A stretch of 64,000 bases of DNA from contig CM055095.1 of assembly GCA_029204225.1 (NCBI GenBank), positions 77,210,471-77,274,470 of the forward strand. Reading direction: 5' to 3'. A program made the translations under genes and the position numbers. The notes below the pieces were generated by a model, which was not told where the DNA came from, ran no database searches, and saw only the letters and a list, made by a program, of their open reading frames with translations. Positions 55,846 to 64,000 of the stretch are shown here, piece after piece (position 1 is the stretch's first letter; every line of letters starts with the position of its first letter). Source of the stretch: Diphasiastrum complanatum (taxonomy: Eukaryota > Streptophyta > Lycopodiopsida > Lycopodiales > Lycopodiaceae).

Positions 55846-57201
55846 TTTGCACTCTTGCCTATCTATGTGTTTGTAACTTTATACACAATGTAATTATAAT
55901 TGTAGTATAAAAACATTGCAATGCTACATGTCACAATGTTAACTTGTTTCATTCGTACATTATCACACAATACAATCTCTTCCATCTTAAAACATGAATT
56001 AGTGTATAATTGATTCTATTACATTGATTGATTTTCTTAAACTATAACAATTTAGTTAAGTTGTTTATTTTATGAAAGAGGCTTTTCCAAAAAAAAATTA
56101 ATGTCAAAAAAATGGTTGGATGACTAGTAACTTCTTCTATGTGGCATGATTTCCAAGTGACATGAGGTAGCAAATTTTTGGAGTATACAATTTTGGCTAG
56201 GATGTCAAAGAAGAACAAGAGATACATTAACAAATATTCATCATTTGATAGCTTGGGAATTCATAGCTAATTAAATATAGTAAAAAGATTGCTTGCAACG
56301 CCAAACATTCCTTGAGAAATCTCACCTCTAGCCATATAATATTAAAATTCATTTAGGTTTGTCTAATGTATAAAGAGAAATTATATATTGCCAAATGATT
56401 TTTGTGTTTTAAAACTTGGATTTTGATTTGAGTGTAAATGATAAGTTAGTCCTAATGATGCATGGTAAATTGAATATTGCAAGTTCTCTCGTCTATTCAT
56501 AGAACTAGGACCACAAATGGGCCATAATATTATCTTCTCTTAAAAATTGACATTTGAAACACGAAGAACTAAACATGCATGAAAGAATTAGGACCACTCT
56601 TGAAATTTTGGAGAATTTTTTGAGTAAATGAAAGTGACTATTTGATTATGCCAATGTTGGACCTTAGAACGTGTATTTAAGATAAGGTGTCTCAAAATAC
56701 TATTTTTTAATGCGTTATCCTATTATTTTTTGATGCTTTAGAATCCTATTATTAATGTAAAACGAGTTGTTAATAGTTTTCATATACCGAAGAAGATGTC
56801 CCAAGGAAGTTTCTAAAGTGACCATGTTAAATGCAAACAAGTTAGTCATCACTACGTGAACTAGGCAAGTAATATTAAGTTCAATACAAACAAGAGCTAG
56901 ATTATTTGGAGGATTTAATAACACAATATATTTTGATTACTTATAAAACGGGGCCACAAAATGATGGATTATCGGTTACATTTTTTACATTCATTACTTT
57001 TGCATATCAAGGATTCATTTTGACACATAAGGACCACCTAAAATTTTAGAAAAACTTATGAATAATTACCAAAAGCAACTTTTTGACTATATCAATTGCG
57101 AGCTTTAAACTACATTTATGAGATGTAAGAATTTGGCATTTTTTTTAGTTGTTTTTCTAAAAGTGTTGAACTTTGGCACAAAAATGTTCTAAGCATAATG
57201 C
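55846..57201. repeat. 1.35-kb direct duplication, copy 1
   Basis: Nearly the same as 59661-61018 with small indels and substitutions. It begins GCTTTGCACTCTTG and ends around AAGCATAA. The ends lack TG/CA and no primer site follows, so it does not look like an LTR. No coding domain seen. Confidence 0.85.
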
Positions 57202-57689
57202 CATTATCCATGAGAAATCTTTAAAGAAAAAAATCATGCCATCGTTGCACTCCTTTTTTCTTTATGGACACCATTATTGCTATAATGTTGATGACCAAAA
57301 ATAAGATTCCTTGATAATGTAGGCCTTTTCCAATATATGCTCCTACAAGTCGTTAATCTGATAGCAAAATTGGCAATTCACATAGGTCTATTGATCAATA
57401 AAGTAATGGAAAGGAAAAGCAAGAGCAACTCTCCACACAAGCATTAGCCAAATCACTATATATCTCTAAAAGTAATAATTACAGGCTAAATAGTGATTAG
57501 GGCTTTGAGTAGGTACCAGCCCATCAATCTAGTGGTCTAAAGAGAAAAAAATCACCAAAGAAACAATTAATCATTGCATTTCTAGTTATCTCTCTCAATG
57601 ATTAACGCTCACTAAGCTAGCATGACATTCATGAAACATGCCTCCATTTTTTCAAAAGTTTGAAGAGAATATAACGGCTTTTCAGAATG
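57202..57689. other. No recognised feature
   Basis: AT-rich sequence between the duplication and the NAC pseudogene. Confidence 0.5.
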
Positions 57690-58300
57690 TTAGCATGTCG
57701 AGGTGGCTATCTCCATCGAGCCTGTATTCGTGCCCAGTTGGTCTTTTCTCCTCTAGGAGCTCTACCGATGTAGAATACAAGCCTTTTTTTCCATCCAATC
57801 AAGCTACAAGAACGCGAGCTGAAGATGCCTCGATCCTTGCCTGTGGCTTTCCAGTAGCCAGCTCACGTGAATTGGTTGGATCTGCCACTTGGATACTTCC
57901 TATCACGTAAAATCAGTTTTTAAATTTTTACAAAGGAAATGGTGGTGCCTCAAGGAACGTAAACTCGTGGGGCAAATTTTTTTTACGGGCACCTTCCGGA
58001 CTCCGAAAGGTGCACGTAAAAAAATTCACTTTTTTTTACATGCACCTTCCGCCCGGAAGGTGTGTGTAAAAAAAAATTTACGTCAAAAAAAAATGTAAAA
58101 ACAAAATTCACGTAAGGGAAGGGCCGGCTCCTCGGCCCTTCCACCCGCGGAAGAATGTGTGCCCTCAGGCCTCCGCCCTCGAGCGCACAATCTTCCAGAA
58201 CGGAAGGGCCTCGGGGCAGGACCTCCCCCCCCCCCCCCCCCCGAAGCTAGAATAATATCGATTCTTTTCTCCTCTCTTACTTACCCCTGCCACAATGGCG
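57690..58300 (-). pseudogene. NAC exon 2 pseudogene with flanking intron
   Basis: 57710-57910 aligns with NAC exon 2 (39696-39970): the shared + strand text includes CTCGATCCTTGCCTGTGGCT and TTCCAGTA followed by a GGATACTTCCTATCACGTAA end. Beyond an inserted 57925-58242 block, 58243-58300 matches the NAC exon 2 start and intron (ATCGATTCTTTTCTCC, TTACCCCTGCCA, ACATTCTCTC). Because intron sequence is included, it came from DNA-level duplication, not retroposition. Exons 1 and 3 are absent, and small indels break the frame. Confidence 0.85.
57925..58242. repeat. GC-rich insertion in the NAC pseudogene
   Basis: Interrupts the NAC alignment. Contains repeated CACCTTCCG / CGGAAGGTG inverted arms (57990-58060), AAAAAATTTACG tracts, GGAAGGGCC/GGCCCTTCC pairs (58120-58210) and an 18-C run near 58226-58243. 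Confidence 0.6.
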
Positions 58301-58302
58301 TA

Positions 58303-58314
<12 letters not shown>

Positions 58315-58338
<24 letters not shown>
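58315..58338. repeat. (CT)n microsatellite
   Basis: 24 bp of CT dinucleotides at the position of the CT-rich intron of the NAC gene. Confidence 0.9.
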
Positions 58339-58339
<1 letters not shown>

Positions 58340-58667
58340 GGGAGGTGTATACGATGTCATCCTCTAAACTTTATGCTTTCAAGTATCAACCACCTTTCAT
58401 AGATTTGCCTCCTCTCACATGATTCCCATCACACGATTCCCAACAAGGAAAGAAAATGGTGATGGGAAGCAGCAGCAAGCGAACTTTCTTTTCTGCTTTT
58501 CCTTCACTCCCTAGAAGCTTCAAATTAGTTCAAACAGCAGATATGCTCATGGACAAGGCTCTTTTAATCACAGGATTAAAAGAAGCTACGTAATTGGTCT
58601 ATTTTTCTCTTTAAATCGAGCTCCATATCAAATGAATTTGCTATTCGGTGTTGCCAAAGTTCAGACT

Positions 58668-58835
58668 GTTTGCTTTGGGTTATCTTGAGCTGCCTGAACA
58701 TGTACTGTTTGTCTTGGGTTATCATAAGCTACCTAAACGTCTACTGTTTTTCTTGGGTTATCATGAGCTACCTGAACGTCTACTGTTTGTCTTGAGTTAT
58801 ATTCATGAGCTGCCTGAGCATGTGCTGTTGAAGAC
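58668..58835 (+). repeat. 39-bp minisatellite, four units
   Basis: Unit CTGTTTGTCTTGGGTTATCA plus GAGCTACCTGAACGTCTA, four diverged copies. In one frame it reads a 13-residue repeat LFVLGYHELPERL, but no gene context supports coding. Confidence 0.75.
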
Positions 58836-59066
58836 CTTGCAAACCGTCTACACGTTGATTATGCCAATGTTTCAGGGAGATAGCTAAAATATAAAACAAG
58901 TGTGAGATATATTATCTAGTTTTGTAGTTGCGGTTTCTCGAGCCAGATAACATACTCTCTTGTGCCAAGAGATTGCTTGGATTTCTAAAAACTTTTCATT
59001 GGCAAAGGAACAGATGTGGATCTGCACAGATGCGAATTACCATGGGATCTTTCAGGTATCCGTTCA

Positions 59067-59070
<4 letters not shown>

Positions 59071-59115
<45 letters not shown>
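59071..59115. repeat. (GA)n microsatellite
   Basis: 45 bp of GA dinucleotides. Confidence 0.95.
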
Positions 59116-59118
<3 letters not shown>

Positions 59119-59389
59119 TACCTTCCCATCTATTTTTCACTCCTTTTTCCAATCCAATTGCAGAATTGGCCCATCAAATTTGAAATCAACCTTCTTGGTT
59201 ATTAGACTTTGCCTATTTTCCATGAGGAATGGGATAAGGCTATGTGAATGTGTTTAGTATTTTAATTTTATTTTTTTGCAAAAATTTAAGATACTAGTAT
59301 ATTTTCACAAATGTACAAATACAAAAAAGAGACCGCAACCCAAGGCCGAAATAGTCAAAATATTCCCAAGGGCAAACTATACAAACTTA

Positions 59390-59455
59390 AGTAAAGAGCA
59401 CTATAACACACCACGCAGGGAGGGCGCAATCTGATAACACTAAGTGATATGCAAA
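59390..59455. repeat. Short LINE-end fragment, match of 62823-62885
   Basis: AAAGAGCACTATAACACACC ACGCAGGGAGGGCGCAATC matches the fragment at 62825 with few changes. It is the 3' end of the LINE at 62.8-63.2 kb (minus). Confidence 0.6.
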
Positions 59456-59660
59456 AAGAACACCAAACTCTACAGTTATCAAGGTAGCTAGATAACTCAT
59501 GAGCGTGCTTATTTTTTGAAGTTTTAATGTCTAAGATGAATGACAAGTTGCATTCATTCTCAACATCATCATGTATTCTCTTTAAAGTTCCCCTTGACAT
59601 GTGATGAACATTGTCCTTGTCTAGTATCCTCTTGAATTTGGGATAGCGTTGTTAGAACCT

Positions 59661-61018
59661 CTGCTTTGCACTCTTGTCTATCTATGTGTTTGTAACTTTA
59701 TACACATTGTAATTATAATAATAGTATAAAAACATTGCAATGCTACATGTCACAATGTTAACTTGTTTGATTCATACATTACCACACTATACAATCTCTT
59801 CCATCTTAAAGCATGAATAAGTGTATAATTGATTCTAATACATTGATTGATTTTATTTAACTATAACAATCTAGTTAATTTGTTTATTCTATAAAAAAGG
59901 TTTTCCAAAAAAATTTAAATGTCAAAAAAATGGTTGGATGACTAGTAACTTCTTCTATGTGGCATGATTTCCAAGTGGCATGAGGTAGCAAATTTTTGGA
60001 GTATACAATTTTGGCTAGGATGTCAAAGAAGAAAAAGAGAGACATTAACAAATATACACCATTTGATAGCTTGGGAATTCATTATGATAGCTAATTAAAT
60101 ATAGTAAAAAGATTACTCGCAAAGCCAAACATTCCTTGAGAAATCTCACCTCTAGCCATATAATATTAAAATTCATTTAGGTTTGTCTAATGTATAAAGA
60201 GAAGTTATATATTGCCAAATGATTTTCGTGTTCTAAATTGGATTTTGATTTTAGTGTAAATGATAATTTAGTCCTAATGATGCATGATAAATTGACTATT
60301 GCAAGTTCTCTTGTCTATTCCTAGAACTAGGACCACAAATGGGCCATAATATTATCTTCTCTTAAAAATTGACATTTGAAACACACAGAACTAAACATGC
60401 ATGAAAGAATTAGGACCACTCTCAAAAAATTGGAGACTTTTTTTAGTAAATGAGAGTGACTATTTGATTATGCCAATGTTGGACCTTAGAACGTGTTTTT
60501 AAGATAAGGCGTCTCAAAATGCTATTTTTTAATGCTTTAGAGTCCTATTATTTTTTGTTGCTTTAAAATCCTATTATTAATGTAAAACGAGTTGCCAATA
60601 GTTTTCATATACCGAAGAAGATGCCCCAAGGAAGTTTCTAAAGTGACCATGTTAAATGCAAACAAGTTAGTCATCACTACGTGAACTAGGCAAGTAATAT
60701 TAAGTTCAATATAAACAAGAGCTAGATTATTTGGAGGATTTAATAGCACAATATATTTTGACTACTTATAAAATGGGGCCACAAAATGATTATCGGTTAC
60801 ATTTTCTACATTCATTACTTTTGCATATCAAGGATTCATTTTGACACATAAGGACCACCTAAAATTTTAGAAAAGCTTATGAATAATAACCAAAAGCTAC
60901 TTTTTGACTATATCAATTGCAAGCTTTAAACTACATTTATGAGATGTAAGAATTTGGCATTTTTTATAGTTATTTTTCTAAAGTGTTGAATTTTGGCTCA
61001 AAAATGTTTTAAGCATTA
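59661..61018. repeat. 1.35-kb direct duplication, copy 2
   Basis: See copy 1 at 55846. Its right end abuts a copia internal region at 61019. Confidence 0.85.
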
Positions 61019-62685
61019 AGGTGATGAGATCCTAGCAATTGGATCTAGATATGGAGGCATTTTCAGGTTAGATTTACAAGAGAATGCAAGTACTTGTGAT
61101 TTTGCATTGATGACTTGTGTTTCCAAGGAGGAAGTATGGCATAGGAGGTTGCATGTTTCCAATTTCATATCTATGTCATCAATATTCAAAGAGATCAAGC
61201 CAAGAGTGGCTTATTCTATGGCAAAATCACATATGGATCCATATTTGATGTCTTCTACCAAGAGAAAACATCCTATGGAGCTGGAACACTCGGATGTTGA
61301 TCTTTCTTTATCATTAAGCAAGGAAGGTGTCTCTTGCTTATCATTTACTATTGATGGTTTCACAAGTAACCAATGGCTATATCTTGTGTCTTCAAGTTTC
61401 ATGGTGCATGTATATTTTCCATTATGCAAAGCTCTTTTGGAGTTATGTAGCTATTGGAAGGATTGCACTATATGGAGTCTTATTCAACTATAAGCCTAAG
61501 GTTGTCCACCTTAGTGTTCTTGAAGGTTATTGCTTTGCATGCGTTTTCTTGGAAGCAAGGAAGGATGGGGATCCAAGCTTATGGTTCATGGTTAGATGTT
61601 TATCCACCAAGGAAGGCTACATAGCCTTTACACTCTCTATCTCAAAGGTGTTTGAGCATAAATATGTTATTGAATTTGAAGATCTATTTTCTATCTTGGA
61701 AGGGGCCGCGAGCACAGTGTTTCTAATTGCATCAAAAGTTCATTCTATGGAGAAAAGCCAACTTATGATAGGGTCAAAATTTGAGGAGGAGTATCCTCAA
61801 CATGAATATCCAAGAAGATCTTCATTGTACAAGGCCTGAGTCCTTGTGGTTCTTATTTCATGGAAAAGAAAGGATAAGTGAAAGCGCTATTCATTCTATT
61901 CTACTCACCTATGGTTCTCTTTCTTTGATTGATGTTGTATCTTGCTTAGTTGAGATTTGCTTATCTCAAAGATCAAGTAAGAATATTCTAGTTTTGAATA
62001 AAGTCTTTAGTTTGGAACTAATTCTTGTCATTGGTGACCTGATTATGTTTCCAAAACATCTAGAAAGCAAGATATTGTATCATCATTTGTATGCTCTTAA
62101 ATTGAGTAAGAGCAAGGATGAGTTTAGTACTCATAGTTTGAAAAAAGAAGTTTTTTAATGTTTTGAAGCATATTGTGAATTTCTTTTGAGAGTAAGTGAA
62201 ACATCCAATGAGGACACTTACATCCTTAAGAAAGTATTTGGCCTCAATAAGATCAAGTTAGAGTATGATTTCAAGATTAGATCCATTTGGATAGAGTTCA
62301 TAGTGTTTGGACTAATGAAGCTAGCATGCTTAATCTTGAATATTGCTCATGCTATAATCTTGATCTATATGATCTTTGTGATCATGATGAGGCATGGAGG
62401 CCTTGGATTTTTCAGATTCTTATGCAACCATCTTCATGCATGTGGAGTTCTAAAGTCCAAGATCGGGATCAAGCATGGAGGAGGCATATAAACATAGTGG
62501 CAGATTGTGGGAATATTTTTCAAAGGCATTTGGAAAAGATTTCTATCAAAGAGATCTTATCGTGGATTTGGTAAGCGTGCTGCTATGATGGATTCTTTGA
62601 TAATCTTCACTTCAAATGCAAAACAAAGAATCCACATACACAAAGGACCTTCATCAACATCAGATAGATATATTTTAAGGAGAAG
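61019..62685 (+). pseudogene. Non-autonomous copia internal region with unknown coding part
   Basis: Starts within the gag-pre-integrase domain (ASTCDFALMTCVSKEEVWHR, RLHVSNFISM). Then come ~1.4 kb of coding-like sequence in several frames with no integrase or RT motif (for example 61327-61839, 61781-62158 and 62287-62574). It ends in TTAAGGAGAAG before an LTR start TGTGAAGAATTG that matches element B's LTR start. As in element B, the pol domains are replaced by unrelated coding sequence. Frameshifts near 61330, 61800 and 62290 show decay; the element is cut on both sides. Confidence 0.65.
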
Positions 62686-62822
62686 TGTGAAGAATTGTAA
62701 AACATATCTATCTTACATATGTTGGGCTCTACAGATGATCTGTGTGCCACCACAAGGCATGGTAAAGATCATTCACACTTTTTGTGTGGTTTCCCACACG
62801 TGTGAATTTGCTGGATTTTCAT
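62686..62822 (+). repeat. Truncated 3' LTR, element B-like
   Basis: TGTGAAGAATTGTAAAACAT... with CACACGTGTGAA; the first 12 bp equal the element B LTR start. It breaks off where LINE sequence begins. Confidence 0.6.
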
Positions 62823-63178
62823 TAAAGAGTACTATAGCACACCACGTAGGGAGGGCGCAATCAGATAACACCAAGTGATATGCAAAAGTAGACAACAGCA
62901 GAGAGGGGGAACATGGATCCCTCAAAAACCAACTGATTCCCCACTATCCAGATCTTCCAAAGAACCGCTAGCCTGCACACATGCCAAAAGGTTAGAGAAG
63001 AGTTCTCCGTGATGTGGGAGTCGCGCCAGCAAAATGGCGTCAATCCCAAGAGGTAAGGTAGATCTTCAATGGCTAATGACACAGACAAACTCTGTCCACA
63101 GGTCCTGTAGCGCCGGCGCCTCAAAGGGCGCTGGGACTTGAGCGGTTTCCCCAACACGCGCTTAAGTCTAACATTCAT
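62823..63178 (-). pseudogene. LINE 3' end (C-terminal zinc-finger region of RT)
   Basis: Minus-strand frame with FWHVCRLAVLWKIWIVGNQL VFEG, the WxIW..RN..VF pattern of plant LINE RT C-terminal (zf-RVT) domains, with RN changed to GN. A 60-bp piece recurs at 59390. Confidence 0.75.
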
Positions 63179-64000
63179 CCATCATGCACTTACGTAAAAG
63201 CCAACTCAGAATCGTAACAAGCTTAACCATTCAGACTTAAGAAAACTGGAATCCCAACCAACCCGAAAGCCAACTCAGAATCCGTCCCCAAAAGGTAACC
63301 AAAGGCAAAGACAAGCCACACATGAAACCCAAGGCATAGTGGTCGCCAAACTGACCAATTGGCATAGCGGCAAGCCCCATGTCGATGACAGGGACCCTTA
63401 GGCGCCAGCGACGCAAAAATGTTGTAGTAAGGGTCCTTCCACTTGGACCAGTCCCGGAGGCGAAACCGAAATGGTAATCATCCCCAAGGATCAACTTTAT
63501 TAGATTTGGAAGAGGTTACATTCATACATAGACTGACCGGTCTCGGGGCCACCAACACGTGCTGGGCATTGTGCCTGGCTCGTGCTGGTAGAGGGAGCTG
63601 AGACCTGGCGACTGGATTCCTGGCGCTGGTTGAGCTGCCCAAGTTTCTGTCTGCCGGACTCCCCCTATAGTTCTGCTGTGATTCGGCGCACCCCCTCTGG
63701 TTTGAAACATAGTGCTTTCTGGTAAAGCACGCTTTTTAGGACTTAGTTTTTATTTTGCTGATTAAGCCTGGCAAGCCTGGCATAATCAGTCTGGCTCCCG
63801 GACATGGGTCCCGGGAGCCGTCCCGGCGGCCGAATCAACCTGCTTTCCTGACTAGGCCATGACTCGAGCTCCAGAGCTAGCTCATGACTTTGTGACTACT
63901 TGACTGGCTCACCACAGGTCGGAGGCTCAGTCCTTGACATTCTAACTTGCTCTGGGACCTTAGGGAGTGTCACCCCTTTGAGTCTTACAGGGCACGCTGG
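63179..64000. other. GC-richer unknown sequence
   Basis: Distinctly higher GC than the rest. Contains GCCTGGCAAGCCTGGC and a GGCTCCCGGACATGGGTCCCGGGAGCC palindrome-like segment (63791-63817). The minus ORFs at 63237-63494 and 63522-63710 show no recognisable domain. Could be the end of a further LTR element. Confidence 0.4.

Noticed and set aside
58928-59257. ORFs with RERERE repeats
   Set aside because: Translation of a GA microsatellite.
55846-61018. LTR pair of a retroelement that captured NAC
   Set aside because: Ends lack TG...CA, and no primer site or polypurine tract flanks them.

Overview
The window is nuclear DNA from a land plant with a repeat-rich genome. The evidence is an NAC-domain transcription factor gene, spliced genes with GT-AG introns, and dense decayed Ty1/copia, Ty3/gypsy, LINE and hAT elements nested in one another. 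I cannot name the species. I see no bacterial operons, CRISPR arrays or rRNA genes.

Two host genes stand out. On the + strand, five exons (5740-12547) encode the C-terminal ~255 residues of a protein that looks like a beta-sandwich carbohydrate-binding or mutarotase-like fold. Its 5.7-kb intron carries a chromovirus fragment and a hAT transposase pseudogene. On the - strand, 40248-38933 is an intact three-exon NAC gene of 356 residues. A decayed copy of its middle exon and following intron lies at 57.7-58.3 kb, bracketed by a 1.35-kb direct duplication (55.8-57.2 and 59.7-61.0 kb).

Most of the rest is retrotransposon debris. The exception is an intact young copia element at 20857-25430, with two 701-bp LTRs that look identical, a GAGCT target duplication and a long gag-protease ORF. 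It has no integrase, reverse transcriptase or RNase H and carries an unknown coding region instead. It sits inside an older copia element. A solo LTR of the same family (32909-33577, TTACA duplication) interrupts a gene in the cluster described next.

The most interesting content is a set of spliced, non-retroelement genes present in two diverged copies (16.4-18.8 kb and 27.9-34.2 kb). One gene (31734-29647, -) begins with a recognisable histone H3 tail and fold, continues through a basic/acidic linker, and ends with a C48/Ulp1-adenain-type cysteine protease that keeps the H, D, Q and C motifs. It is transcribed divergently from an unknown gene (32626 onward, +) across an 891-bp region holding seven CACGTG boxes. 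A third gene family is shared by both copies with a conserved intron position. I read this as a degenerate multi-gene mobile or endogenous virus-like element; its class is unknown to me. No transposase, polymerase or capsid gene was recognised.
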